Assembly (NCBI RefSeq): GCF_014237875.1
Contig: NZ_JACJVJ010000002.1
Coordinates: forward strand, 248,001 to 312,000
Origin: Parasphingopyxis marina
GTDB taxonomy: Bacteria > Pseudomonadota > Alphaproteobacteria > Sphingomonadales > Sphingomonadaceae
DNA length: 64,000 nucleotides
Direction of reading: 5' to 3'
In this document: in pieces, positions 1 to 9,190 of the stretch
Position numbering within the stretch: the stretch's first letter is position 1
How the letters are laid out: each line of letters opens with the position of its first letter
Made by a program: the position numbers and the translations under genes
The notes under the pieces: model-generated
Databases searched by the model: none
Told to the model about the DNA's origin: nothing
The model's input: the letters and a program-made list of their open reading frames with translations, nothing else

Positions 1-102
1 CGCGTGCTCGACAAGCCTTTTGCCCCGATAGCGCGCGAGCAGCTTGTTTGCCTGGCCGAACCGCCGGGAGCGTCCGGCAGCGAGGACGATGGCGGCGCGC
101 AT
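1..102 (-). CDS. MobA-like nucleotidyltransferase, N-terminal fragment
   Basis: The reverse strand from 102 to the window edge reads 34 codons beginning MRAAIVLAAGRSRRFG, then NKLL. LAAGxSxRFG followed by a conserved Lys is the nucleotide-binding signature of MobA-like NTP transferases (molybdenum cofactor cytidylyl-/guanylyltransferases and relatives). The ATG lies 12 bases after the kup stop, so it is probably cotranscribed with kup. The rest of the gene lies outside the window, so its substrate cannot be decided. Confidence 0.75.
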   Translation of the reverse strand, partial: MRAAIVLAAGRSRRFGQANKLLARYRGKRLVEHA

Positions 103-114
103 CCCGCCGCGCCG

Positions 115-2019
115 CTAGATTTCGACCTGGCTGCCGAGTTCGACGACGCGGTTGGCCGGCAGGCGGAAGAATTGCATCGCGCTTTCCGCGTTGCGCAACA
201 TCCAGGCGAACAGCTTCTCGCGCCACGGCGCCATCCCCGGATTTTCGGACGTCAGCAGCGTCTGCCGCGCCAGGAAGAAGCTCGTTTCGATCATCCGGAA
301 AGGCGGGCCGCAGGTGGTGATTTTTTCGAGCGCCATCGGCACGTCGGTATCCTGCATGAAGCCGTAGCGCAGGATGATACGGTAGAAACCGGCCCCGAGA
401 TCTTCATAATGGATGCGCTCCTCGTCGGCGACGAAGGGCCGGTCGAGAATCGAAACGGTCAGCAACACGATGCGTTCGTGCAGCACCTTGTTGTGCTTGA
501 GATTGTGGAGCAGCGCGTGCGGCACGCCTTCCGGCGATGTCGTCATGAACACCGCGGTGCCGGGCACCCGGGTCGCCGAACCGGCGGCTGACTTCACGAA
601 CACCTGCACCGGCATCGCCGCCTCGCGCATCCGCGCGATGATCAGCGATCTGCCCTTGGCCCAGCTTGTCAGCATCACAAAGGCGGCGAGGCCGACGGCA
701 AGCGGGAACCAGCCCCCATCCGGGATCTTGGTGAGGTTCGCCGCGAAGAACAGCCCGTCGACGACGAAGAACAGCCCCACGAGCAGCCCGGCCCAGAACT
801 TGTTCCACTTCCAGAAGCCGAACAGCAGGACGGTAAGCAGGCAGGTGTCGATCAGCATCGCCCCGGTCACCGCTACGCCATAGGCCGAAGTAAGGCTGGA
901 GGAGGAACGGAAGGTCAGCACCAAAAGGATCACCATCACCATCAGCGCCCAGTTGATGAACGGGATATAGATTTGCCCGACCGTCGCTGCGTTGGTGTGG
1001 TTGATCTTGAGCCGCGGCATGAAGCCGAGCTGGATCGCCTGCTGGGTGACCGAGAAGGCGCCAGAGATCACGGCCTGGCTGGCGATGATCGCGGCCAGCG
1101 TGGCGATGATGAGCAGCGGGATCTGCAGCTGGTCCGGCGCGAGCAGATAGAAGGGGCTTTCGAGCGAGGCTTCGCCGATACGCATCGCGAGCGCCCCCTG
1201 CCCCAGATAGTTGAGCATCAGGGCGGGAAGGACGAAGCAGAGCCAGGACAGGCCGATCGGCTTGCGGCCGAAATGACCCATATCGGCATAGAGCGCTTCG
1301 GCGCCGGTTACGGCAAGCACGACCGCGCCGAGCGCGAGAAAGGCCTCGACGGGGCGCAGCAGGAAGAAATTGAGCGCGTGATGCGGGCTGAGTGCCCACA
1401 GGACTTCCGGGGTCTGGACGATACTGATCGCGCCAAGCACCGAAATGACGAGGAAGTAGAACAGCATGATGGGGCCGAAAAACGCGCCGACTCGCGCCGT
1501 TCCGCTGCGCTGGATCACGAACAGGAAGGCGAGGATGAAGATGGCGATCGGGATCACCCATCCGCCGAGCGCCGGATTCACCACCGAGAGACCCTCTACC
1601 GCGCCGAGCACGGAAACCGCCGGCGTGATCATGCTGTCGCCATAGAAGAGCGCGGTTGCGAAGATCGCAAGGATGACGATACCGCCCGTCCATCGCTTTC
1701 CGGATTTGCGGCCGCCGAGCAGCGCGAGCAGGGCAAGGCTCCCGCCTTCGCCGCGATTGTCCGCGCGCATGATGATCATGACATATTTGATCGTCACGAC
1801 GAGCATCATCGACCAGAAAACCAGGCTCAACACGCCGTAGATGTGCAGCGGATCGAGCGAGAGCGGGTGATGGCCGGCAAATGCCTCACGAAAGGCGTAA
1901 AGCGGACTCGTGCCAATATCGCCAAAGACGACGCCGATCGCGCCGACGGCAAGCTTCATTGTCGCCGCTTCGCGCGTTGGCGGGCCCGAAACGGGCGGAA
2001 CTGCGGTTTTATCGCTCAT
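115..2019 (-). CDS. kup: Kup-family potassium uptake protein
   Basis: Low-affinity K+ uptake permease of the inner membrane, likely a proton symporter. The 634-residue product has the usual Kup length. Near the N-terminus it carries [13 protein letters not shown] (residues 33-45), the diagnostic KUP/HAK motif. About twelve hydrophobic segments follow, up to roughly residue 460, and then a hydrophilic cytoplasmic C-terminal domain. It is divergent from ald, with about 170 bases between the starts. The ATG at 2019 has only a weak Shine-Dalgarno sequence. Family assignment is secure; ion specificity is by family. Confidence 0.95.
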   Translation of the reverse strand: MSDKTAVPPVSGPPTREAATMKLAVGAIGVVFGDIGTSPLYAFREAFAGHHPLSLDPLHIYGVLSLVFWSMMLVVTIKYVMIIMRADNRGEGGSLALLALLGGRKSGKRWTGGIVILAIFATALFYGDSMITPAVSVLGAVEGLSVVNPALGGWVIPIAIFILAFLFVIQRSGTARVGAFFGPIMLFYFLVISVLGAISIVQTPEVLWALSPHHALNFFLLRPVEAFLALGAVVLAVTGAEALYADMGHFGRKPIGLSWLCFVLPALMLNYLGQGALAMRIGEASLESPFYLLAPDQLQIPLLIIATLAAIIASQAVISGAFSVTQQAIQLGFMPRLKINHTNAATVGQIYIPFINWALMVMVILLVLTFRSSSSLTSAYGVAVTGAMLIDTCLLTVLLFGFWKWNKFWAGLLVGLFFVVDGLFFAANLTKIPDGGWFPLAVGLAAFVMLTSWAKGRSLIIARMREAAMPVQVFVKSAAGSATRVPGTAVFMTTSPEGVPHALLHNLKHNKVLHERIVLLTVSILDRPFVADEERIHYEDLGAGFYRIILRYGFMQDTDVPMALEKITTCGPPFRMIETSFFLARQTLLTSENPGMAPWREKLFAWMLRNAESAMQFFRLPANRVVELGSQVEI

Positions 2020-2192
2020 TTTGGATGAATGCGGCCCCCATGTGAATGCCGTCTCTGTCGCGACTCTGCGGGATTTTCCGCCCGGCGCGAGAAAGCGCGC
2101 GGCCTATCACGGTAAAATCGGGTTCGCAATGGGACGACAAGCTTAATTGCGAGCGCTATATCGCGGCCATCAAACGCATTCAGGAGGCGTGT

Positions 2193-3287
2193 ATGCGCGT
2201 CGGAATTCCCAAGGAAATCAAGAATCACGAATATCGCGTCGGGCTGACCCCGGCATCTGTCCATGACGTGGTCGTGGCGGGCCATGAAGTGGTCGTCGAA
2301 ACCCGGGCCGGAACCGGCATCGACTTCGACGACGACGATTATCGCGCGGTCGGCGCGACGGTCGTCGATACCGCGGCGGACGTCTTCGCCCAGTCCGACA
2401 TGATCGTGAAGGTGAAGGAACCGCAACCGCAGGAAGTGGCGATGCTGGAACCGCGCCACATCCTCTTCACCTATCTCCATCTCGCCGCGGACAAGCCGCA
2501 GACCGAAGGTCTGATGGCGTCCGGCGCGACGGCGATCGCCTATGAAACGGTCACCTCGCCCAACCGTTCGCTACCGCTCTTGAAACCGATGAGCGAAGTG
2601 GCGGGCCGGATGTCGATCCAGGCCGGCGCGCATTATCTGGAAAAGGAACAAGGCGGCCGCGGCATCCTGCTTGGCGGTGTGCCCGGCGTGGCGCCCGCCA
2701 AGGTCGTGATCATCGGCGGCGGTGTTGCCGGGCTCAACGCGGCGCAGATGGCCGTGGGGCTGCGCGCCGATGTGACGATCTACGATATCTCCAACGATCG
2801 GCTCGCCGAACTCGACACCCATTTCGGCAACAAGATAAAGACCGGCTATGCGTCCAAGGCCGCGATCGAGGCGGCCGTGCCCAATGCGCATCTCGTCATC
2901 GGCGCGGTGCTCGTTCCGGGCGGTGCGGCGCCGAAGCTGGTCACGCGCAACATGCTGAAAACCATGAAGCGCGGATCGGTGCTCGTGGATATCGCGATCG
3001 ACCAGGGCGGCTGTTTCGAAACCTCGCGCGCAACCACGCATGACGACCCCGTCTATGTGGAAGAGGGTGTGATCCATTATTGCGTGGCGAACATGCCGGG
3101 CGCGGTGGCGCGAACCTCGACCTTCGCGCTCAACAACGCGACCTTGCCCTATGTGATCCAACTGGCGAGCAAGGGTCCGGACAAGGCGATGGCGGACAAT
3201 GTGCACCTCGCCGCCGGGCTCAACGTCTCGGCCGGCAAGATCCGGCACGAAGCGGTCGCCGAAGCGCTGGACCTGCCGTTTAATTAG
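2193..3287 (+). CDS. ald: alanine dehydrogenase
   Basis: NAD-dependent interconversion of L-alanine with pyruvate and ammonia. The start at 2193 is chosen because AGGAGG (2182-2187) lies at proper spacing and the protein then begins [20 protein letters not shown], the classic Ald N-terminus. It is 364 residues long; family members are about 370. Residues matching the known catalytic set are visible: Lys75, His96 and Asp270, with the Rossmann motif GGGVAG at 175-180. The gene overlaps the convergent ccmI by 8 bases. An upstream in-frame extension to 2046 is rejected because it lacks family similarity. Confidence 0.96.
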   Translation: MRVGIPKEIKNHEYRVGLTPASVHDVVVAGHEVVVETRAGTGIDFDDDDYRAVGATVVDTAADVFAQSDMIVKVKEPQPQEVAMLEPRHILFTYLHLAADKPQTEGLMASGATAIAYETVTSPNRSLPLLKPMSEVAGRMSIQAGAHYLEKEQGGRGILLGGVPGVAPAKVVIIGGGVAGLNAAQMAVGLRADVTIYDISNDRLAELDTHFGNKIKTGYASKAAIEAAVPNAHLVIGAVLVPGGAAPKLVTRNMLKTMKRGSVLVDIAIDQGGCFETSRATTHDDPVYVEEGVIHYCVANMPGAVARTSTFALNNATLPYVIQLASKGPDKAMADNVHLAAGLNVSAGKIRHEAVAEALDLPFN

Positions 3288-3945
3288 AGGGCTGATCTTC
3301 CTGTGCGGGCGGTTCGGAAACCGGCGCTGGCCGCCCCAGCGCATTGGCAACGCTCGCCAGCCTGCTTTCGAGATCGGGGCGCCAGGGCGCGTCTTCCGGC
3401 GTGCGTTCGAGCAGCGCCAGCCAGGTCGCTTCGGCGTCCTCAAGCTGGCCGTTCTGCGCCAGCGCCAGCCCCAGGAAGAAGGGTGGGCCGGGATGATCCG
3501 GCGATATCTGCGCCGCACGCTGGAAGGCGAGCTGCGCCGCCGGGTTCATCTGCCCCTCGCCGTGCAGCAGCAGCGCGTTGCCGAGCGCAACCCACAGATC
3601 GGGGTCGTCGGGATGGGTTTCGATGCCGTTCTGGACCGCGTGCGCGGCATCCATATGCCGCCCGGCGCGATTAAGGCCCTCGGCAAAGCGTATCCAGCGA
3701 TCGGCGCTCGGATTGTCGGTATCGACCAGATCTTCGTCGAGATCGGCCGTGCCTTCCGCCGGGCGATCCCGGATGTCCATGCCCGGATGGCCTGGGAGCG
3801 CCGGGCTGCCCTGCCAGGCATAACCAGCAAGGCCGGCGAGCAGCGCGGCGCCCAGCCATTCGAGCTTGCGCCCGCGAAACTCGACGAGCCGCCACAGCCA
3901 GAAAAGAACAAGCGCGATCAGGCCGACCGCCGCGAACCAGCCCAT
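3280..3945 (-). CDS. ccmI: CcmI/CycH-like cytochrome c biogenesis TPR protein
   Basis: Last gene of the ccm operon. CcmI normally holds the apocytochrome c C-terminus for haem ligation by CcmF/H. The 221-residue product starts MGWFAAVGLIALVLFWLWRL, a membrane anchor, followed by a second short hydrophobic stretch. TPR-type helices cover about residues 80-190 (NPSADRWIRFAEGL, DDPDLWVALGNALL, PGPPFFLGLALAQNGQ). The ATG at 3945 overlaps the ccmH TGA by one base (TGATG), which decides the start over longer frames. It ends in an 8-base tail-to-tail overlap with ald. Product assignment rests on TPR pattern and operon position. Confidence 0.85.
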   Translation of the reverse strand: MGWFAAVGLIALVLFWLWRLVEFRGRKLEWLGAALLAGLAGYAWQGSPALPGHPGMDIRDRPAEGTADLDEDLVDTDNPSADRWIRFAEGLNRAGRHMDAAHAVQNGIETHPDDPDLWVALGNALLLHGEGQMNPAAQLAFQRAAQISPDHPGPPFFLGLALAQNGQLEDAEATWLALLERTPEDAPWRPDLESRLASVANALGRPAPVSEPPAQEDQPSN

Positions 3946-4361
3946 CAGCTTTCCTTTCGCCGCCGGAAGCGCCCACGCGCCAGCCAGACCCCCGCACCGA
4001 TCAGGATCAGCGGCAGGAACCAGAGCGGCCATGTCACGGTGTCGAGCGGCGGATTATAGGTGATCCAGCGGCCATAGCGCTGGATCAGCCAGTCGCGGAT
4101 ATCGTCCGGATTTTCGCCCGCCGCGATCCGTTCGCGCACCAGCGCGCGCATGTCGGACGCCATTTCGGCATCGCTATCGGCGATCGACTGGCCCTGGCAG
4201 ACCAGGCAGCGCAGCGATTCCATCAGTTCCTTGGCCTCCGCCTCCTGCGCAGGATCGGGAAGCTGCTGGTTCGCCCATTGCGCGGCGGGCATCCGGGATT
4301 GCGCGTGCAGCGGCATGGCGGCGAGCAGCGCGATCAGCACCGGGGCGATCAGCCGCTTCAA
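3945..4361 (-). CDS. ccmH: cytochrome c maturation protein CcmH
   Basis: Membrane-anchored thioredox subunit that reduces apocytochrome c and joins CcmF in haem ligation. It has 138 residues: a signal-like N-terminus ending MPLHA, the hallmark RCLVCQ at 51-56, a helical segment, and a C-terminal membrane helix (WPLWFLPLILIGAGVWL). The start appears to be TTG at 4361, overlapping the ccmG stop (TTGA), with GGAG 8-10 bases upstream. The next ATG would destroy the signal sequence. This is the short, alphaproteobacterial form without the TPR domain, which is supplied by the separate ccmI. Confidence 0.93.
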   Translation of the reverse strand: MKRLIAPVLIALLAAMPLHAQSRMPAAQWANQQLPDPAQEAEAKELMESLRCLVCQGQSIADSDAEMASDMRALVRERIAAGENPDDIRDWLIQRYGRWITYNPPLDTVTWPLWFLPLILIGAGVWLARGRFRRRKES

Positions 4362-4948
4362 CGGGCATTCTCCAGCGCGTTCAGGATTTCGGGCACATTT
4401 TCGGGCCGGATCTCGCCGATATGCTGATGGACGATCACGCCATTGCCATCGATCACGAAGGTTTCCGGCACACCCGACGATCCCAGCGCGAGCTGGGCCT
4501 GGCTGTTGGGATCGGCGCCGATCCGGTTGAACGGGTCACCCCAGCGCTGGAGGAAACCATATACGTCCTGGGGCCTATCGCGGATCGCGATCGCCTCGAT
4601 CGTCACGCCGGCATTTTGCAACTGCATGAGCTGCGGCGCCTCGGTGATACAGGGCACGCACCAGCTGGCGAAGACGTTGAGCAGCTTGGGTTCGCCGGTC
4701 GCCAGATCGGCGGTGCGCAGGCCGGGTCGCCCCGGCACCGCCGGATCGAGGTCCATCTCGGGCACCTGTTCGCCGACCATCTGGGACTCGATCGCGCGCT
4801 GCTGCGGCGAATCGGTTCCGAAATAGAGCGCATAAGCGAAGAAGCCGAAAAAGATCACGGCAAAGGCGAGCGGCACCCAGAGCACCAGATGCTTCTTCTT
4901 CGCCGTAGGCGTTTCCGTGGGCGCTGCCATGGGCGCTTCATCGGTCAT
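4358..4948 (-). CDS. ccmG: thiol:disulfide interchange protein CcmG/DsbE
   Basis: Periplasm-facing thioredoxin-like protein that keeps the apocytochrome CXXCH cysteines or CcmH reduced. It has 196 residues: a hydrophilic N-terminus, a membrane anchor at about 20-43, and a thioredoxin fold with active site WCVPC at 96-100. The cis-proline region GVPETFVID follows, and the end matches DsbE proteins. The ATG at 4948 forms an ATGA overlap with the ccmF stop, so longer in-frame starts up to 5068 are rejected. Confidence 0.94.
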   Translation of the reverse strand: MTDEAPMAAPTETPTAKKKHLVLWVPLAFAVIFFGFFAYALYFGTDSPQQRAIESQMVGEQVPEMDLDPAVPGRPGLRTADLATGEPKLLNVFASWCVPCITEAPQLMQLQNAGVTIEAIAIRDRPQDVYGFLQRWGDPFNRIGADPNSQAQLALGSSGVPETFVIDGNGVIVHQHIGEIRPENVPEILNALENAR

Positions 4949-6864
4949 GCATAGGCCTCCCGCTGCGCGGTGCGGCGTTCGCGGCGCACCCGGCCAACCA
5001 GCGACAGCAAGCCGCCAAAGGCGATCATCACGCCGCCCAGCCAGATCCATGTCACGAAGGGTTTCCACCAGAGGCGGAGCTGCCAGCGGCCGCTGCCGTC
5101 ACCATTGCCGATTACGGTATAAAGCTGGCCGTTCCACGCCGTGCGGATCGCGGCCTCGTTCGTTTCGGTCGGCGGCGAAGAGAACATGCGCGATTGCGGG
5201 CGAAGCAGGTCTTCCGGATCGCCGTTCACCGAAAGCCGTGCCTCGATCGCCGTCCAGTTGGGCCCGGCAACCGGCTCGGTGCCGAGAAAGGTGATCGTAT
5301 AGGGGCCGACCTGGTGCGTCTCGCCGGGCCGTGAGGCAACGAGCACCTCTTCGCTGAACGAGCTTTCGAACGCCATGCCGGCCATGCAGACCGAAACGCC
5401 GAGATGCGCGATCACCATGCCCCAGGTGAAAAGCGGTGTCCGGCGCAGCTTGCGGCCCCATAAGGGCGCGAGGCTTGCCGCGCCGACGCCCGCGGCAAGC
5501 GTCAGGCCGAGCGTCGGCAATATCCCGATCGGCGATACCGCCAGCATGAGGATGGCGAGCACCAGCGATGCGATGAGGATCGGCAGCGAAATGCGATTGA
5601 CCACCTTCTTCCAGTCATCCTTGCGCCAGCGCATCAACGGGCCCGCCGCCATCACGACGACCAGCAGTAGGGCCAGCGGTCCCGCGGTCGAATTGAAATA
5701 GGGCGGTCCGACCGACAATTGCTCACCGGTCACCGCCTCGACGATCAGCGGATAGAGGGTTCCGATCAGCACAACGCCGAGGATGGCGGTAAAGAGCAGG
5801 TTGTTGGCGACCAGCGCGCCCTCGCGGCTCACCGGTTCGAACTGCGATCCTTCGCGCACCGTACCGACGCGCAGGCCGTATAGCGCAAGCGCCCCGCCGA
5901 TATACAGCACCAGCAGCGCAAGGATGAAGGTGCCGCGCTGCGGATCGACGGCGAAGGCGTGGACGCTGGTCAGGATACCCGAGCGGACGAGGAAGGTACC
6001 GACCATCGACATCGAGAAAGCGACGACGGCGAGCATCACCGTCCATGCCCGCAAACTGTCGCGCGTTGCGAGCACCGTCACCGAATGGAGGAGGGCGGTG
6101 GCCGCGAGCCAGGGCATAAGCGAGGCGTTCTCGACCGGATCCCAGAACCACCAGCCACCCCAGCCCAGTTCGTAATAGGCCCAGTAGCTGCCTGCCGTGA
6201 TGCCGAGGGTCAGGAAGATCCAGCTGCCGAGCACCCAGGGCCGCATCGCCCGGGCGAAGGCGGCGCCTACATCGCGCGTCACCAGCGCGCCGACCGCGAA
6301 GGAGAAGGCCACCGACATGCCGACATAGCCCAGATACAGCGTGGGCGGATGGAAGGCGAGGCCGGGATCCTGCAGCAGCGGGTTGAGCCCCTGCCCTTCG
6401 GCCGCCGCCGGGCTGAGCCGCGCGAACGGGTTGGAGGCGAAGAGCAGGAAGGCGTAAAATCCGAGCCCGATCGCGGCTTGTGCGGCGAGCGTCGCGATCA
6501 GCGTCCTCTCGTTGAGCCGCCGCTCGAACAGTGCGACGAGGCCACCGGCAACGGCAAGGATCGCGACCCAGAGCAGCATCGAGCCTTCGTGATTGCCCCA
6601 GGTTCCGGCGAATTTGTAAAGCCAGGGCTTGGCCGAATGGCTGTTCAGCGCGACGAGCTCGACCGAAAGATCGGTACGCAGGAACAGCCAGATCAGCATC
6701 AGGAATGAGATTCCGGTCAACAGGCCCTGCACTACGGCGACGGGACGCACCGCGCTGCTCAATTCATCGCTATTGCCGCGCAGCACCGCGATGCCGAACA
6801 GCAATTGAAGCGCGCAAAGCGCTGCGGCGAGCCAGAGCGCGGCAAGACCGGTTTCAGCGATCAC
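4945..6864 (-). CDS. ccmF: haem lyase subunit CcmF
   Basis: Polytopic inner-membrane core of the cytochrome c haem ligation complex. The 639-residue length is typical. The tryptophan-rich WGGWWFWDPVEN at 235-246 is the diagnostic haem-handling WWD signature, and about 14-15 hydrophobic segments are evident. Histidines such as those in NHEGS (91-92) and AFHPP (around 172) match conserved ligands of the family. The gene overlaps ccmE upstream and ccmG downstream, indicating translational coupling. Confidence 0.96.
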   Translation of the reverse strand: MIAETGLAALWLAAALCALQLLFGIAVLRGNSDELSSAVRPVAVVQGLLTGISFLMLIWLFLRTDLSVELVALNSHSAKPWLYKFAGTWGNHEGSMLLWVAILAVAGGLVALFERRLNERTLIATLAAQAAIGLGFYAFLLFASNPFARLSPAAAEGQGLNPLLQDPGLAFHPPTLYLGYVGMSVAFSFAVGALVTRDVGAAFARAMRPWVLGSWIFLTLGITAGSYWAYYELGWGGWWFWDPVENASLMPWLAATALLHSVTVLATRDSLRAWTVMLAVVAFSMSMVGTFLVRSGILTSVHAFAVDPQRGTFILALLVLYIGGALALYGLRVGTVREGSQFEPVSREGALVANNLLFTAILGVVLIGTLYPLIVEAVTGEQLSVGPPYFNSTAGPLALLLVVVMAAGPLMRWRKDDWKKVVNRISLPILIASLVLAILMLAVSPIGILPTLGLTLAAGVGAASLAPLWGRKLRRTPLFTWGMVIAHLGVSVCMAGMAFESSFSEEVLVASRPGETHQVGPYTITFLGTEPVAGPNWTAIEARLSVNGDPEDLLRPQSRMFSSPPTETNEAAIRTAWNGQLYTVIGNGDGSGRWQLRLWWKPFVTWIWLGGVMIAFGGLLSLVGRVRRERRTAQREAYA

Positions 6865-7292
6865 TGAGAAGCCTCTCCCCCGAGATTCCGCTCCGCAAGT
6901 TCAGGCGGCATGTAATTCTCGTCATGCTTGGCAAGGATCGTCTCGGCCACGAAAATTCCCCCCGCGTTGAGCGCGCCCTCCGCGACGACGCCGGAGTTTT
7001 CCTGGAACAGATCCGGCGTGATGCCGGAATAGAGTACGGGCAGCGAGGCGGTTTCGTCCTCCACGAGGAAACGGATCGTCACCCCGTCGGGCAGATGTTC
7101 GATCGAGCCGTCGGCGACCATGCCGCCAAGACGAAAGGCCTGGCCCACCGGAACCGGCGCGGCGGCGATCTCGCTCGGCGTGCGGAACAGCGCCGCATTA
7201 TCGCGAAGCCCGTAAAGCGCAAGGAAGCCCGCGCCGATCACGGCGATCACTGCGAGGATCGCCAGGGTCAATCGTTGATGTTTGGCTTTCAC
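6861..7292 (-). CDS. ccmE: haem chaperone CcmE
   Basis: Periplasmic haem chaperone that covalently binds haem through a histidine and passes it to CcmF. It has 143 residues: a membrane anchor at about 8-28, a beta-barrel OB-fold region, and HDENYMPPE at 123-131, where His123 is the expected haem-attachment residue and the tyrosine the axial ligand. The start is GTG at 7292, overlapping the ccmD stop as GTGA. Length and motif are normal for CcmE. Confidence 0.96.
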   Translation of the reverse strand: MKAKHQRLTLAILAVIAVIGAGFLALYGLRDNAALFRTPSEIAAAPVPVGQAFRLGGMVADGSIEHLPDGVTIRFLVEDETASLPVLYSGITPDLFQENSGVVAEGALNAGGIFVAETILAKHDENYMPPELAERNLGGEASQ

Positions 7293-7426
7293 TCGTCACC
7301 GCCCTTGCGCAGTGCCGTTACCTTCTTCTCGCGCGCGCGCATAGCTGCATAACTCCATATCGCCATGCCGAGCGTGCCGCCGATCGTCAGCGCGTAGCAG
7401 GCGATGATGTAGGGCCAATGCGCCAC
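7289..7426 (-). CDS. ccmD: small membrane protein CcmD
   Basis: A 45-residue ORF between ccmC and ccmE. It begins MAHWPYIIACYALTIGG at GTG 7426, two bases beyond the ccmC stop, with GGAGG inside the end of ccmC. It has one membrane helix (about 6-27) followed by a basic tail (RAREKKVTALRKGG). This is the standard CcmD layout: a small protein that stabilises CcmC-CcmE and helps release haem-loaded CcmE. It overlaps ccmE by GTGA. Assignment is from position, size and pattern. Confidence 0.88.
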   Translation of the reverse strand: MAHWPYIIACYALTIGGTLGMAIWSYAAMRAREKKVTALRKGGDE

Positions 7427-7428
7427 GG

Positions 7429-8145
7429 CTATGCCTCCGCCATCCGGCGGAGCCGCGCCTCGATCCGGATATCGGCGATGATGCCGCGCATCCGCATCAG
7501 CACGATCGCCGCGAAGATCAAGGTAAAACCAAGCGCCGAACCGAAAAGCGGCCAGAGCATCGAGCCGTCGATCGTGGATCCCGCCAGCGAAATGCTCGGT
7601 GCTTGATGCAGCGAATTCCACCAGACCACCGAATAGCGGATGATCGGGATGTTGATCGCACCGACAACGCCGAAGATCGCGGCGATCCGGCTGATGCTCG
7701 CGCGCTCGTCGCTGGCCGAAGCGAGCGCCATGAACCCGAAATAGAGGAAGAGGAGGATGAGCATCGAGGTCAGCCGCCCGTCCCACACCCACCAGGTGCC
7801 CCAGGCCGGGCGCCCCCAGATCGATCCGGTCAGCAGGCAGAGGGCGGTGAACAGCGCGCCGGGCGCGGCGATGGCGCGGGCGGCGATCCCGGCCAGCGGG
7901 TGCCGCCAGACAAGCTGCATGATGCTGGCGACCAGTATGCCGCTCCATCCGGCCATCCCCAGCCATGCAGCGGGAACATGGACATACATGTTCCGGACCA
8001 GATCCCCCTGGAGATAGTCCTCGGGCGCAAAAAACAGGCCCTGCACAAGCGCCACCGCGACCAGCGCAACGCCGCCCCAGAACAACCAGGGAGTCAGCGG
8101 CCGGGCGATCGAGAGAAAGCGGGTCGGGTTTGCAAATATATGCAT
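7429..8145 (-). CDS. ccmC: haem exporter/attachment protein CcmC
   Basis: Inner-membrane protein that presents haem to CcmE. It has 238 residues with about six membrane helices. The WWD-family motif WGTWWVWD lies at 115-122, with flanking conserved histidines (VHVPAAW around 56; NSLHQ around 178). It is the first gene of this minus-strand ccm run. ccmA and ccmB, which normally precede it in a full ccmABC locus, are not found upstream; an unrelated, divergent exporter gene lies there instead. Confidence 0.96.
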   Translation of the reverse strand: MHIFANPTRFLSIARPLTPWLFWGGVALVAVALVQGLFFAPEDYLQGDLVRNMYVHVPAAWLGMAGWSGILVASIMQLVWRHPLAGIAARAIAAPGALFTALCLLTGSIWGRPAWGTWWVWDGRLTSMLILLFLYFGFMALASASDERASISRIAAIFGVVGAINIPIIRYSVVWWNSLHQAPSISLAGSTIDGSMLWPLFGSALGFTLIFAAIVLMRMRGIIADIRIEARLRRMAEA

Positions 8146-8278
8146 GGAAGCGGTGCCTTAGCGTAGCATCCCGGCGGGGAAAAGCATAAGAAGCGCGCCG
8201 ACGCCCGCTTTCCCGCCATCGCTTTTCGCCGGGGGCCCAAAGCAGCGAGGAGACGACGCCATTTCCGAAGCCGACGCC

Positions 8279-9190
8279 ATGCCCGGGAAACCGGAGCGGC
8301 CCGACCAGCACGCGACGCTCGGCATCGCGTTGCGGGTCTTGGCCGTGTTCACGCTGTCGCTGATGATGGCCACGGTGAAGATCGGCCATGAATATGGCAT
8401 CGACAATATGGAAATGATCTTCTGGCGGTTCGCCTTCGCGCTGCCGGTCACGGCGATATGGATCGGCCTGGGCGGCGGCTTTGCACGGATCAGGACGCGG
8501 CGGCCGATGGCGCATGTCTGGCGCGCCGCGGTCGGGCTGTCCTCGATGTATTTCGTCTATTGGTCGGTCAGCCTGTTGCCGCTGGCCGAAGCGACGACGC
8601 TGGGATTCGCCGCGCCGTTTTTCGCGACCTCGCTGTCCGCGCTGTTTCTGGCCGAGCGCGTCGGCATCTATCGCTGGAGCGCCATCGCCGTCGGCTTTGT
8701 CGGCGTTCTGATCGTGACCCAGCCCTTTAGCGGCCACCTGCCGCTCATGGGCGTCGCCGTGGGGCTGGCGGCGGCGTTGGGGGTCGGCTGCGTGTCCGTA
8801 ACGATTCGCTCGATCAGCCGGACGGAAACCTCCGAAGCCATCGTCCTGTGGTTCGCGGTGATCGCGATCGTGCCGCTGGGCATGATGCAGCCCTTCGTCA
8901 TGCAATCGCATGATAGCTGGGGCTGGATATTGCTGCTTCTGGTCGGGCTGTTCGGTGGGCTCGGGCAGATATTCATTACCGCCTCGCTGCGGCTCGCCCC
9001 GATATCCGTGGTCATGCCCTTCGATTACAGCCAGCTGCTATGGGCGGTGATGCTCGGCTGGCTTATCTGGGGCGATATCCCGCCGGCCGCGACCTGGATC
9101 GGCGCGGCGATCATCACCGCGACCGGCATCTACACATTGTATCGCGAACAGAAACGGATGCGCATGGAAAGTCGCGCAGCGGCGGCCTAG
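8279..9190 (+). CDS. EamA/DMT-family transporter
   Basis: Inner-membrane permease of the drug/metabolite transporter superfamily, with about ten hydrophobic segments in two EamA repeats (roughly 14-145 and 155-290) over 303 residues. The substrate is unknown. The ATG at 8279 has no close ribosome-binding site. A good GAGGAG at 8247-8252 instead sits 8 bases before an in-frame ATT at 8261, so translation may begin six codons earlier at this rare start. Its TAG stop interlocks with that of the convergent dehydrogenase in CTAG. Confidence 0.88.
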   Translation: MPGKPERPDQHATLGIALRVLAVFTLSLMMATVKIGHEYGIDNMEMIFWRFAFALPVTAIWIGLGGGFARIRTRRPMAHVWRAAVGLSSMYFVYWSVSLLPLAEATTLGFAAPFFATSLSALFLAERVGIYRWSAIAVGFVGVLIVTQPFSGHLPLMGVAVGLAAALGVGCVSVTIRSISRTETSEAIVLWFAVIAIVPLGMMQPFVMQSHDSWGWILLLLVGLFGGLGQIFITASLRLAPISVVMPFDYSQLLWAVMLGWLIWGDIPPAATWIGAAIITATGIYTLYREQKRMRMESRAAAA

